Assembly (NCBI RefSeq): GCF_029589435.1
Contig: NZ_JARRAG010000002.1
Coordinates: 2,046,001-2,110,000, forward strand
Length of the DNA stretch: 64,000 nucleotides
Reading direction: 5' to 3'
Source: Paludisphaera mucosa
Lineage (GTDB): Bacteria > Planctomycetota > Planctomycetia > Isosphaerales > Isosphaeraceae
This document shows positions 26,538-35,348 of this stretch, piece after piece. The stretch's first letter is position 1, and each line of letters begins with the position of its first letter. The notes under the pieces were generated by a model that searched no databases, was not told the DNA's origin, and worked only from the letters and a program-made list of their open reading frames with translations. The translations under genes and the position numbers were made by a program.

Positions 26538-28949
26538 TCAGACGCGATCCGAGTCGCGTGCCCGCGATCGAAGGTCGAGCGGGGCCATGCGACGGGGACC
26601 GTGGTAGATCGACTTCGCGGGGGCCGAGGCCGGCGCGGCGACGGCCCGCCGCTTGCGCCACCATCGCGGCAGGGCCCGCCGGAGGTGGACGACCGAGGCC
26701 GTGACGAACAGGACGCCGATCGGGAGGTCGAACGCCGATTGTTCGACGACCCCCCTGGATGGGCCGTCGCCGTTCGGGTCGACGGCCTCGGCCAGGGCGA
26801 TCACCCGGCCGTCGAGCCGATCGCCGGCGGCGATCGCCGCGACCGGCCCGGCGAGGGGCTCGGGCCCGTCGACCAGCCATCGCAGCCCGCTCCTCACGGC
26901 CTCGACCACGCGGTCGGCGCGCCGGAGCGCCGCGTCGTCGGCGTCTCCCTCGGAGGCGGCGACCTTGACGGCGTCGTCGCGATTGCTCGGCTCGGCAGCG
27001 TCCTCGACGAACCCGGCGGGTCCTCTGGAAGCGCCGTCGTCGGCCTGCACGTTCGAACTCAGCACGAGACTCGACGCCAGCCCATTGAGGCCGACGCCAG
27101 GACCGCCCCAGGCGACGGCGTTGAGCCCGCCCGGCACCGTCGGTCCGACGGCCGCGACGCCGTCGCCGTTCGTCGAGGGTCGGCCGACCAGCCCGGAGCC
27201 GTTGTTCGCGACGTAGGCCCAGGGCGAAGGCCCCATGGGGAACCCGGCGGCCGAGGCACTCCCCGGAACTTCGACCGGAGGACGCGGAGGGCTCGGCGTG
27301 GGGGTGGTCGCGCCGGGATCCGCCCCCAGGCGGAGGCTGAGGGCGCCGTTCGAGCCGATGGCGTTCCCGATCAGCGAGTCGGAATGGCCTCTCGTCAGGA
27401 TCCAGGTGGCGACCAGCGGCGCGTCGCCGGCGGCCGTCAGGCGGAGGACGTACGAGCCGGGGCCGAGGACGAGGGGAATCGCACTGGTCAAGGATGCGGA
27501 TCCCGACTGCAGTACGCGAAGGCCGCCGTCGAACACCTCGAACCGGAGCGATCCGCCTGTGAGGTTCACCCCAAGCGATAGGAGGGCGTCGCCGTCCATC
27601 TGGACGAGGGGCGAATCGTCGGCGATCACGAACGGAAACTCGGTCGACTCTCCCGGCGCTAGCGTGATGACGCCGCCCCCGAGGCTGACGTGGCGGGCTA
27701 CCTTGAATTTCGAGCCCTCTTCCGGCGAGACGGTCCATCGGGCGAGAGTCCCGGCGGGCACACCGTCCGCAACCGGGATCCGACCGATCAGGTCCGCGAT
27801 CGGTGCGTCGCCCGAGGCGATGAGGCTGTAGCTTCCCGCCGCCAGCGACTGGATGAGTTCGTCCCCGTCCGGCAGCCGTTCGACGAACTGGAAGGCGACC
27901 CGCTGGAGGCCGGGGTCCACCTTCGTAAGCTCCACGAGATGCGCGCCTCCCCGGCCGTCGACGACCCGGATGGCGTCGGTCAGCAGTCGGGACGGATCGA
28001 CGGCCGACGAGAATGCGATGGTGAAACCGGTCACCGCCCCGTCGGTCCGGTCGAGCGTGAAGTCGGTCACGCGGGCCGGCGCGGTCACCGGGTCGGCGAC
28101 GAGATCGAGCTGGAACGCCCCGCCGGGCCGTCCTTCCGACCGGCTGACGACGACCACGTAATCGCCCGGGGCCAGCCCGACGAAAAGGTATGGGTCGTTG
28201 GGATAGGCGAGCGGGAGGTTGGCGCCGAAATGGGTGGCCGCGACGTCGTTGCCGGCTTCGTCATAGACCTTCAACTCGGCGTTCAGGGGGCTTCCGATCC
28301 GCTCTGCATCGAGCTGGAGCCCCAGTTGCCAGAGCTCCCGCCCCGCTCCCAGCCGGATCCGGTAGGCGGCGAAATCGGTCCCGGAGTTCGTCAGGTTTCC
28401 CTGCACCCTAAGGACGGCGGGGCCGAGAAGTCCCAGGTCCGCCGCGCCGGCGGAACGATCCGGCGCCTTCACCTCGAACTCGGCGACGACGTGGTCCTGG
28501 GTCGCGTCCCAGCCTTGTTGGGAGAGGGCGGCGGACCGGGAGAGGGCGGCGGACAGCGGGCCGCCGCCGATCAAGGCGAGGCGGTATCGTCCGGGTTCCA
28601 GGGGCCCCTTCAGGGGGAGCGACACGGTCCCGGCCGCATCGTCGATCACGCCGGCGACGGAGTTGTACCCGTCGAAGATCGGCGTCTCCGAGCCGTCGGC
28701 CTCGATGCGTGAGAATGCGACGTTGTAATCCGCCCAGATAGTGGAGGGATTTGCGTTGAACCTGAAGATCAGCGCGTCGGGCGCGTTCGCGGCATCGACG
28801 ACGTCGCCGTCGGCGGGCGTGGTCCGGAGGTCGCCCGACGACTGGGCCGCCGCGACGATCGCGACGCCCGCGGTCGTCGACGGCGTGCGACGACGTTCCA
28901 GACGCTCCATCCCGGCACCGTTCCAGCGAAAGCTCTGCTGCGTCTTCAT
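26538..28949 (-). CDS. Large exported protein with LEPR-XLL-like start and C-terminal membrane anchor
   Basis: An 803-residue protein of unknown function. The N-terminus (MKTQQSFRWNGAGMERLERR) resembles a degenerate LEPR-XLL motif. The body looks like several beta-sandwich domains of the pre-peptidase C-terminal (PPC) type: RLGAGRELWQLGLQLDAE, FVGLAPGDYVVVVSRSEGRPGGAFQLDLVAD, and LVLGPGSYVLRLTAAGDAPLVATW. A glycine/proline-rich linker follows, then one hydrophobic segment (FDLPIGVLFVTASVVHL) and a basic tail (RRALPRWWRKRR), the positive-inside end of a membrane anchor. It is 53 bp downstream of the matrixin gene on the same strand, so the two are likely co-transcribed. Its stop is 15 bp from that of the convergent ANTAR gene. 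Confidence 0.75.
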   Translation of the reverse strand: MKTQQSFRWNGAGMERLERRRTPSTTAGVAIVAAAQSSGDLRTTPADGDVVDAANAPDALIFRFNANPSTIWADYNVAFSRIEADGSETPIFDGYNSVAGVIDDAAGTVSLPLKGPLEPGRYRLALIGGGPLSAALSRSAALSQQGWDATQDHVVAEFEVKAPDRSAGAADLGLLGPAVLRVQGNLTNSGTDFAAYRIRLGAGRELWQLGLQLDAERIGSPLNAELKVYDEAGNDVAATHFGANLPLAYPNDPYLFVGLAPGDYVVVVSRSEGRPGGAFQLDLVADPVTAPARVTDFTLDRTDGAVTGFTIAFSSAVDPSRLLTDAIRVVDGRGGAHLVELTKVDPGLQRVAFQFVERLPDGDELIQSLAAGSYSLIASGDAPIADLIGRIPVADGVPAGTLARWTVSPEEGSKFKVARHVSLGGGVITLAPGESTEFPFVIADDSPLVQMDGDALLSLGVNLTGGSLRFEVFDGGLRVLQSGSASLTSAIPLVLGPGSYVLRLTAAGDAPLVATWILTRGHSDSLIGNAIGSNGALSLRLGADPGATTPTPSPPRPPVEVPGSASAAGFPMGPSPWAYVANNGSGLVGRPSTNGDGVAAVGPTVPGGLNAVAWGGPGVGLNGLASSLVLSSNVQADDGASRGPAGFVEDAAEPSNRDDAVKVAASEGDADDAALRRADRVVEAVRSGLRWLVDGPEPLAGPVAAIAAGDRLDGRVIALAEAVDPNGDGPSRGVVEQSAFDLPIGVLFVTASVVHLRRALPRWWRKRRAVAAPASAPAKSIYHGPRRMAPLDLRSRARDSDRV

Positions 28950-29002
28950 GGTTGCGCCACCAGTTGGAACGTCTCTCGCGCTTCACGACCCTTGCGAGGC
29001 CC

Positions 29003-30499
29003 TCACGACCGGTGGGGACGTCGCTTGCCCACCGATGACTTCTCGAATCCGCCCCACCCTGCGAGGACGTCGTCGATCGCGCCGGTCGTCGTTTGGAGGC
29101 CCCCGGTCCACGACGGCGAGACCTCGTGCCGGAAGCTCAAGGCGGCCCCGAAGGCGCTCGCCTCGGCCGTCGCGGCGATCGGGGCGGAGGCGGCCTGGGC
29201 CTTCGCCGCGGCGGCGGCGTAGAGCGACTCGAGCGCCGGCGAGGCCCGCGCGAAGCCCGGGGCGAGCAGGGCGTCGCCCCACGCCGAGAGGTTGCCGATC
29301 TTGAGCTGGACGTGATGGTCCTGGAGCGCACGCTCGGTCGCGCGGACGGTGTTGACCGTCCCCTGAACCAGGGTGTTCAGGCCGGCTCCCTGGCTGTTCT
29401 GGGTGGGGACCATCGTGAACGGCGGCGCGACGGGCGTCAGAGGGACCGTGCCGAAGTTGACCTGCAAGGCGTAGGCCCCCGTCGAGCCGCCTCCGGAAGC
29501 CGTGGCCCGGATGAAGAAGCCCTGGCCGGTCGAGACGCCGGGGATCGTGAGCGTGGCCGTGTCGCCGAACTGGGAGGAATACGCGTTCCCCTTCAGCCCG
29601 AGCGAGGCGTCGTAGACGGTGACCTGGGGCGTCAGCAGGCTGAGGTTGGTCGACTGCGCCGACACCGTGAAGCTGCCGATGTTCGACGACGGGATCGTCA
29701 CCCAGAACCACTCGGTCTGCCCCGGGTTCGTGATGTTGAGGTCGGCGACCGTGATCTGATTCGCCGACGTCCGCCAGCCGTCGAGGCTCTTGGCGTCCCA
29801 GTACGACAGGTTGCTCTGGCCGTTGCTGTTCCAGGCGTCGCCCTGCCGGCCGCCGTAGATGGAGCGAATCCCGCTGACGTCGTCGCTGTGCAACGCCTGC
29901 TTCATCGCCGTGTAATACGAGTACATGTCCGCCCTGCTGATTTCGGAGTGGCTCATCCCCAGGGCGTGGCCGATCTCGTGGATCGCGACCGTCTTCAGGT
30001 CGTAATTGGCGTCGATCTTCCAGCTCATGATGGAATTGAGGACGACGTCCCCCGCCAGGGGGCCGCCGTTGAGCTGGGGAGGCGAGTAGGCCGCCCCCAG
30101 GGTCCCGAACGCCAGGGGGATCGCGCTGAAGCGGATGTCGCCGAACCGGGGGTCTCCTTGCTGGTAGCCGGCGGCCCCGAGCGCCGAACCGTCGTCCGAG
30201 ACCTGGACCAGGTTGACGTTGGCGACCGCCTGCCAGACGGCCGCGGCCTCGTTGAACTCGCGTTGCCAGACGCTGGTCGGGTAGAGCGCGTTGAGGGTCT
30301 GGTACAACGTGCTGGGCGTCCCGCCGATCGACGTGCCGTCGGGGACGAAGCTGTATGTGATCCGGGAACCGTAAACCCAGTTCGCACCGAGGGTGGCGTA
30401 GAGCAGGAGGCGCTCCTCCAACCCTTCCATCTTCGGCCGAGAGCGGCGATCCGGGCCCGACGAATTCCCATCGCGCGAGACATTGGGCGACTGTGCCAT
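29003..30499 (-). CDS. Matrixin-like (M10) zinc metalloprotease with LEPR-XLL-type start
   Basis: A 498-residue protein. Residues about 23-33 (KMEGLEERLLLYA) form a clear LEPR-XLL-like motif instead of a plain signal peptide. The catalytic domain follows directly: RITYSFVPDG, AAAVWQAVANVNLVQVSDDG, then the zinc site HEIGHALGMSH (His174, Glu175, His178, His184) and the SDDVSGIRSIYGG end of M10A domains. A PPC-type beta domain comes next (about 230-370, QTEWFWVTIPSSNIGSFTVS), followed by an Ala-rich helical tail. It probably cleaves extracellular protein. No obvious cysteine-switch propeptide is visible, which is unusual for matrixins. The upstream gap is 515 bp; the 803-residue protein gene follows downstream. 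Confidence 0.87.
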   Translation of the reverse strand: MAQSPNVSRDGNSSGPDRRSRPKMEGLEERLLLYATLGANWVYGSRITYSFVPDGTSIGGTPSTLYQTLNALYPTSVWQREFNEAAAVWQAVANVNLVQVSDDGSALGAAGYQQGDPRFGDIRFSAIPLAFGTLGAAYSPPQLNGGPLAGDVVLNSIMSWKIDANYDLKTVAIHEIGHALGMSHSEISRADMYSYYTAMKQALHSDDVSGIRSIYGGRQGDAWNSNGQSNLSYWDAKSLDGWRTSANQITVADLNITNPGQTEWFWVTIPSSNIGSFTVSAQSTNLSLLTPQVTVYDASLGLKGNAYSSQFGDTATLTIPGVSTGQGFFIRATASGGGSTGAYALQVNFGTVPLTPVAPPFTMVPTQNSQGAGLNTLVQGTVNTVRATERALQDHHVQLKIGNLSAWGDALLAPGFARASPALESLYAAAAAKAQAASAPIAATAEASAFGAALSFRHEVSPSWTGGLQTTTGAIDDVLAGWGGFEKSSVGKRRPHRS

Positions 30500-31014
30500 G
30501 TTCGATGCACTCCCTTGGGATGCGGATCACAGGAGGCACGGGATCGCGTCGTTCCTTGGGCCGTCCCCGGCGAAGTTGGCGAGGGAGATCTCGCCGCCGA
30601 TGCGCGGGCTGCGGCTGGATTGTGCCTCTAAGAACACCCTAGGTCGCGTATTGCGAGCCGTGGCGAGATTCTTCCAAAAAAAGCGACCCGGCACCCGCCG
30701 GTCGCCGCCTGGATGGCGAAAGGTGGAATTTCCCAGAGGTTTGCATCGATCGCCGGGCGTCGAGATGGACGCCGACTATGGGGCGGGCCGTGTGCTGGAG
30801 ACGACGTGCGAGGAGGGGGAGACCGGTCGGAGGTGCGCTGGGAGAGATGCGGATTCGGCTCGGTCCGAAGATCGTGCGAAGAAGTCGAGGCGATAAAAGC
30901 GACGACGGCGCCGCGCTTCGGTTGAGGCGCGGCGCCGGCCGTTCTATGCTTGACGAGGAGATCCCAGCCACGCCGGCCGATCCCGGTCGGATCGGCGCGA
31001 AGTGGTCGTCGGGC
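30500..31014. other. Intergenic gap between two minus-strand genes
   Basis: This should hold the promoter of the matrixin gene and the 3' end of the decapeptide-repeat transcript. AAAAAAGCG near 30675 marks an AT-richer spot. Open frames in it have no recognisable domain, and I see no clear terminator or RNA. Confidence 0.35.
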
Positions 31015-31557
31015 TCAGCCCTGGGGGGCGGCCTTCACCGGGGCCAGAGGAGCCGGGGCGAACTGGGGGGCCGGGGCGACCTTCGCAGGGGCCTGGGGCG
31101 CGGGAGCGATCTTGGCCGGGGCCTGGGGCGCGGGAGCGACCTTGGCCGGGGCCTGGGGGGCCGGAGCGATCTTGGCCGGGGCCTGCGGGGCCGGAGCGAT
31201 CTTGGCCGGGGCCTGCGGGGCCGGGGCGATCTTGGCCGGAGCCTGGGGCGCCGGGGCGATCTTGGCCGGGGCCTGCGGGGCCGGGGCGATCACAGGGGCC
31301 GGGGCGACCTTCGAGGGCGCCTGGGGGGCCGGAGCGATCTTGGCGGGGGCCTGCGGGGCCGGGGCGATCTTGGCCGGAGCCTGGGGCGCCGGGGCGATCT
31401 TGGCCGGGGCCTGCGGGGCCGGGGCCACCGAGGCGGGCGTTAGCTTGGACGGCACCTGAGCGGTCGGCAGGATCTTGCTCGGAGCGGCCGGCGTCGCCTT
31501 GTGATGGAACAGTTGGCCCGAGACACTCAGGGCAACAACTAGAACCGCACTGGTCAT
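31015..31557 (-). CDS. Secreted proline/alanine decapeptide-repeat protein
   Basis: A 180-residue protein: a short hydrophobic N-terminus (MTSAVLVVALSVSGQLF) followed by almost pure Pro/Ala/Gln/Lys sequence. Residues 45-160 are eleven copies of APAPQAPAK(I/V), one of which has APSKV, interrupted once by APAPVI. Such extended, evenly charged Pro/Ala rods are typical of cell-wall-spanning linkers, but no attachment domain is visible and I assign no function. GAGGA lies eight bases before the ATG at 31557, which I prefer over longer in-frame starts. Cytosine-rich codon use simply reflects the repeat. Confidence 0.7.
   Translation of the reverse strand: MTSAVLVVALSVSGQLFHHKATPAAPSKILPTAQVPSKLTPASVAPAPQAPAKIAPAPQAPAKIAPAPQAPAKIAPAPQAPSKVAPAPVIAPAPQAPAKIAPAPQAPAKIAPAPQAPAKIAPAPQAPAKIAPAPQAPAKVAPAPQAPAKIAPAPQAPAKVAPAPQFAPAPLAPVKAAPQG
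31078..31425 (-). repeat. Tandem 30-bp coding repeat
   Basis: Eleven 30-bp units plus one 18-bp partial unit, in frame with the decapeptide APAPQAPAK(I/V). Neighbouring units are nearly identical, and blocks of two to three units recur (for example around 31220-31290 and 31355-31425), which points to recent duplication. Copy number is likely to vary between strains. Confidence 0.9.
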
Positions 31558-32139
31558 CGCGATGTCCTCTATGAGGAGTGAAGTTGTCGGTCGACGTCTC
31601 GATCGACGCGGTGAGCTGACAGTCCCCTGATGGTCTGGTCCCGGCCGATGATGGACAACGTCCGAACGCCAACACCACCGCCCTGTCGTACCCCACGTCC
31701 CGCGCCCGTTGGGCCGGCTCGTGGGGCCTGTCCCCTCTTCCGTTTTAGAGAGGACAACCTGGAAGGCCTCGGATGGTGGCGGAAGCCGCGGGGCCGACCG
31801 TCTTGGCCGACGTCCGCGCTCCACCCCAGGGGTGGCCACAGCAGGTTATCGGCAGACCCTCACGAGGCGTTCAGTGAACTTGGGAAAATCGAGAGCATGC
31901 CGGCTTGGGGGACTCTAGGGGCTTTGACGAGTTTCAAGAGGTTGGGTGTGTGGACTCGGGGAAATGGGATCGTCCCCCGCCTGTCTCGAAGCCGAACCAT
32001 GATGAGGTTTGGCAAGGAGCCGCTGTCTTGTTGGGGCGGTCGAGTTCGAGCCTCGGGCGGAGGACAGGGTGGTCCTCGCGGGGGCTCTGCACTATTAGGA
32101 TGCAGCGTCATCAACTCAACACCGGTATCGGGAGGCAGC
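31558..32139. other. Divergent intergenic region
   Basis: A 582-bp gap between the starts of the repeat protein and the exported transglutaminase-like protein. It should carry both promoters. I note a small hairpin (CCTCT / AGAGG, about 31733-31751), but no confident promoter and no gene. GGGAGG directly before 32140 serves the plus-strand gene. Confidence 0.35.
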
Positions 32140-33684
32140 ATGCGTATCGGCAACCGGCTCGGTGGTGCGATGTTCGGGCTGATCGTCGCCCTGTGCGGGA
32201 CGACGGCTCGGGCGGAGGCCGCCGAGCGAGTCGTGGCCGTCCCCCTGGGGGGCTCGCTCGAGGCCAGGGAAGGCGAGCATTATTACGGGGTCTACGTCCC
32301 GACGCGGTTCGGGGGCGATCTGACCATCAAGACGAGCGAGGGGACCGTCGAGGAGATCAAGGGGCCCAACGGCGCGACGCGGACCAACGGCCAGGACGTC
32401 GGCGTGGACCAGCAGGGTTGGTACACCTTCAAGGTGAAAGGGACGACGAAGCCCTACAAGGTGGAGACGAAGTTCGTCCAGACGGGGCAGGCCGCCAAGA
32501 AGCCCTGGAATTTCTACTACTGGCCGACGAAGGCCGACTCGCTCCACGAGCCCTGGGCCGGCGGCAACGCGCGGGTCGATACGTATGACCTGAAGGGCGA
32601 CGACGTCCGGATCATCTCCCCCGGCAGCTACATCGAGCCCGGCAAGGACATCGTCCTGGCCGGCCGGAACGGGCTGCTGGAGACGACGCCGGTCGCCGGC
32701 GACGACGCCACCTGGTTCCCCAACATGTACGACGACCTGTACTGGCTGGGGCCCAAGAACACGCTCTTCCAGACCCCCTCGCCGATGCTGAAGTACGACC
32801 AGCTCTTCGGCACCTCGGCGAGGATCTGGGAGGCGGTCAACAGCCAGAACAACGACATCACCCGCTGGCCCGGGCACTGCCTCGGCGGCGCCGTGGCCTC
32901 GATGTTCTTCAACGACCCGGTCCCGGCCCCGGGGAGCGGCATGACCAAGGACGAGCTGAAGGCGCTCTACGCCGAGCTGGGCGAGAACCATCTCAACCAC
33001 CGGATCGGCGACTACGCGACCGACATCCCGTTCGGCCCGCCCCGCCCCGGCCCGGATCCGACCGACTGGAAGGTCGCCCGGGTCCACGCCATGTACGAGA
33101 CCCACATCCGCGGCGAGCGCAAGCCCCTGCTCTCCAACATGCGGGCCTTCCCGCCCCGAGGCACGGAACTGGAGGTCTGGAACCAGGCGATCTACAAGTA
33201 CGTCGCCGAGTACAAGGCGATCCCCGGCCGCGGCCCCCGCGCCGTGGACATCAACATCGACGTCCACGCCAACTCGGGGTCCTCGCTCAACGGGCAGGAC
33301 GACAAGGACCGCGTGGTGCATTACGAGTACAGCCTGGTCTACGGCCTCGACGGACGGGTCGACGAGTCCAACCCGGCCGCGGCCGACTGGATCGCGGTCG
33401 GCGGCGAGGCGCTCTTCGCCCCGCTCAACGTCCTGCAGGTGCTCGATTCCCGATGGGCCGGCCACAACCCGTATATCACCATCGACAACGTCCGGTCGCT
33501 CGACCTGGCCAACGGCGGCACGGGCAACGCCCGGTTCGCCGGCAAGGCGCCCGAGTTCCTGCCGGTCGCCCAGTACGAGGCCGGCCGGACCCTCCCCGGC
33601 GTGAGCGGGCCCATGTTCGCCGGCGGCAACGAGGCCTCGGCGCCCCGTCGCGGCGGGTTCTTCGGCTTCTTCCGGGGGCGCTGA
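32140..33684 (+). CDS. Exported transglutaminase-elicitor-like protein
   Basis: A 514-residue secreted protein with a signal peptide (MRIGNRLGGAMFGLIVALCG, cut near ARAEA). Residues 30-115 look like a PPC-type beta domain (GEHYYGVYVPTRFGGDLTIKTSEG, GWYTFKVKGT). The remainder has TRWPGHCLGGAVAS with Cys247, a later DVHANSGSS (His376) and VVHYEYSLVYGLDGRVDESNP...DWI. The W-x-GHCxGxA pattern followed by a Y-x-L-x-Y strand and a final Trp is like the Phytophthora-type transglutaminase elicitor family, which has a Cys-His-Asp/Asn triad; that assignment is inference. It ends in GGFFGFFRGR. GGAGG sits just before the ATG at 32140. It is a single-gene unit. Confidence 0.7.
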   Translation: MRIGNRLGGAMFGLIVALCGTTARAEAAERVVAVPLGGSLEAREGEHYYGVYVPTRFGGDLTIKTSEGTVEEIKGPNGATRTNGQDVGVDQQGWYTFKVKGTTKPYKVETKFVQTGQAAKKPWNFYYWPTKADSLHEPWAGGNARVDTYDLKGDDVRIISPGSYIEPGKDIVLAGRNGLLETTPVAGDDATWFPNMYDDLYWLGPKNTLFQTPSPMLKYDQLFGTSARIWEAVNSQNNDITRWPGHCLGGAVASMFFNDPVPAPGSGMTKDELKALYAELGENHLNHRIGDYATDIPFGPPRPGPDPTDWKVARVHAMYETHIRGERKPLLSNMRAFPPRGTELEVWNQAIYKYVAEYKAIPGRGPRAVDINIDVHANSGSSLNGQDDKDRVVHYEYSLVYGLDGRVDESNPAAADWIAVGGEALFAPLNVLQVLDSRWAGHNPYITIDNVRSLDLANGGTGNARFAGKAPEFLPVAQYEAGRTLPGVSGPMFAGGNEASAPRRGGFFGFFRGR

Positions 33685-34058
33685 GGCCCCGATCGCAACG
33701 ACCCCGAACCGTCCGCGGACGGCCCGTATTTCGGACCGCTCCGGACGCCGCGACCGCCCGACCCGACGCCGGCCCAGGCCTCGTCCGGTCGGGCGGTCGC
33801 GTTTCCCGACCGTGGCCGCGCCGGCGCGACCGGCACGATCGGCGTCCTCGGCGCGACGGCAACGGCCCCGGAATCGGACGTCCTTTCCGCTTCGGTATTT
33901 TCGTCACGGCCGCTCAAGTTTCCCGGGCCGGTGGTCGATCCCATAACCATCGCGAGAGAACGCTCCGGGGCCTCATCCTCAGACGATCGACGGCGCCGCG
34001 AGACCTCTCGAAACCCCAACCCGCTGCACAAGGCCAGGTCGAACCGAGGACAACCGTC
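33685..34058. other. Intergenic gap before the three-gene ATPase set
   Basis: A perfect 14-bp palindrome CCGTCCGCGGACGG lies at 33709-33722, 25 bp after the previous stop; it could fold as a hairpin but lacks a T-run. The rest should hold the promoter of the gene at 34059, but I cannot choose one. Confidence 0.4.
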
Positions 34059-34532
34059 ATGACTCCTCTCCTCGCACCCTCGAACGACGCGACCGCCCGG
34101 TTCGACGACGACGGGTTCGAATGGGGCCTGACGCTGATCCAGGTCCCCGACGTCGGCCCGGCCTGTTCGCGGACGAGTCCCGTCGAGAGCTGGGAACGGA
34201 CGTGGGCCGAACGGCGCCGGTCGCACGGCCCGGCCTTGCGAACCCGCCCTCGCCGCCGGCTGCGTCGCGAGTTTCGCGTGGCCGCATGCGTCTGCCTGGC
34301 GTTCGCGCCGATCGTCACGGCGTTCGGGGCCTGGGGCTTCCCGCCCGTCCGCCGCGCCGCGGCCGCCGAGGTCGCCTCGGCGTCCCGGCCCGCCGACGAG
34401 GACGAGGCGAGCCCCTGGTCGATCCGGCTGTCGATCAAGCCGGCCGAGTCCGAGCCGGAGACCCCCGTGGTGTTCCCCGGCTACCTGCTGCCCGCCGAAC
34501 GCCGGGAGGAGCCGTCGCATGAGGGAAGTTGA
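34059..34532 (+). CDS. Single-pass membrane protein, first gene of the ATPase set
   Basis: A 157-residue protein with no family that I recognise. An acidic N-terminal region (ARFDDDGFEWGL) is followed by an Arg-rich stretch (about 48-72, ERRRSHGPALRTRPRRRLRREF), one membrane segment (about 73-92, VAACVCLAFAPIVTAFGAWG) and an outer tail with a possible FPGYLLPAE end. The topology suggests a cytoplasmic N-terminus. GAGGA lies before the ATG. Its last 14 bases overlap the start of the next gene, so translation is coupled. BY-kinases often need a small membrane activator, and this could be one; that is inference from context only. Confidence 0.65.
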   Translation: MTPLLAPSNDATARFDDDGFEWGLTLIQVPDVGPACSRTSPVESWERTWAERRRSHGPALRTRPRRRLRREFRVAACVCLAFAPIVTAFGAWGFPPVRRAAAAEVASASRPADEDEASPWSIRLSIKPAESEPETPVVFPGYLLPAERREEPSHEGS

Positions 34533-35331
34533 CGACGCGCTCAGCCACGCCTACGCCCGCCAGGGACGTGATGCCGAGCGGGCCGCCTCGGACGCCGGCT
34601 CGCCCCCGGCGCCTCACCTCCCGGCCCGTCGGACCTCGGCCGGCCGGCCCTCTCGCGTCTTCCTGCCCCCCGAAGCCGGGCCCACGCCCGCGACGGTCGG
34701 CGGGGTCGCGCTGGAGTGGCCCGAGGTGGTCTCGGTCCTGGAGAAATCCTGGGGAGATCGCTTCCGGCAGATGGCGGACCGCATCCTCGAAGCCCGCGAG
34801 CGGAAAGGCGTCCGCGTTCTGCTCTTCACGAGCTGCCACCGGGCCGAGGGCCGCACGACGCTCGTCCTGACGCTCGCCCGCACGCTCGCGCGGAGGCCCC
34901 TGAAGACGCTGGTCGTCGACGCCGACCTTTCCGGCCCGATGCTCGCGCGGTCGCTGGGGCTTCAGCCCGAGGTCGGCCTCGACGACGTCGTCGAGGACGG
35001 CAAGGCGATCGAGGACGCCCTGATCGAGGCCCCCGGCGACCATCTCTGGGTCCTGCCGATGCGGGCGGCGGTCGCGCGGCCCCGGGACTTCCTGGCGAGC
35101 GCCGCGTGGGCCTGCGCGATGGCGAAGCTGAGGCGCGACTTCGACCTCGTCCTGATCGACGGCAGCCCGCTCTTCACGGGGCTCTCCGCGGCCGTGATGC
35201 ATCGTTCGGTCGACGCGGCGGTGCTGGTGCACAACCGAGACGCGACGGGCCAGCGGTCGATCCTGCGGGCGCGCGAGGTCCTCGAAGCCGGCGGCGTCCC
35301 CCTGCTCGGGCTCGCCGAGACGTTCGCCTGA
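34519..35331 (+). CDS. BY-kinase-like ATPase (CpsD/Wzc type) with altered Walker A
   Basis: A 270-residue P-loop protein of the bacterial tyrosine kinase/CpsD family. After a Pro-rich lead (about 20-60) the core shows Walker A SCHRAEGRTT at 105-114, Walker A' LVVDADLSGP at 131-140 and Walker B DLVLIDGSP at about 209-217. The consensus Walker A lysine is arginine (Arg112), which would weaken or change nucleotide use. There is no C-terminal tyrosine cluster, so autophosphorylation of the usual kind is not expected. It overlaps the upstream membrane protein gene by 14 bp and is followed 17 bp later by an ExeA-like ATPase. Polysaccharide biosynthesis genes, the usual neighbours, are absent. Confidence 0.82.
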   Translation: MREVDDALSHAYARQGRDAERAASDAGSPPAPHLPARRTSAGRPSRVFLPPEAGPTPATVGGVALEWPEVVSVLEKSWGDRFRQMADRILEARERKGVRVLLFTSCHRAEGRTTLVLTLARTLARRPLKTLVVDADLSGPMLARSLGLQPEVGLDDVVEDGKAIEDALIEAPGDHLWVLPMRAAVARPRDFLASAAWACAMAKLRRDFDLVLIDGSPLFTGLSAAVMHRSVDAAVLVHNRDATGQRSILRAREVLEAGGVPLLGLAETFA

Positions 35332-35348
35332 GCGCATCGGGAGGCCCC

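Noticed and set aside
31078-31425. CRISPR array
   Set aside because: The 30-bp units are directly abutting with no spacers and are in frame with a decapeptide.
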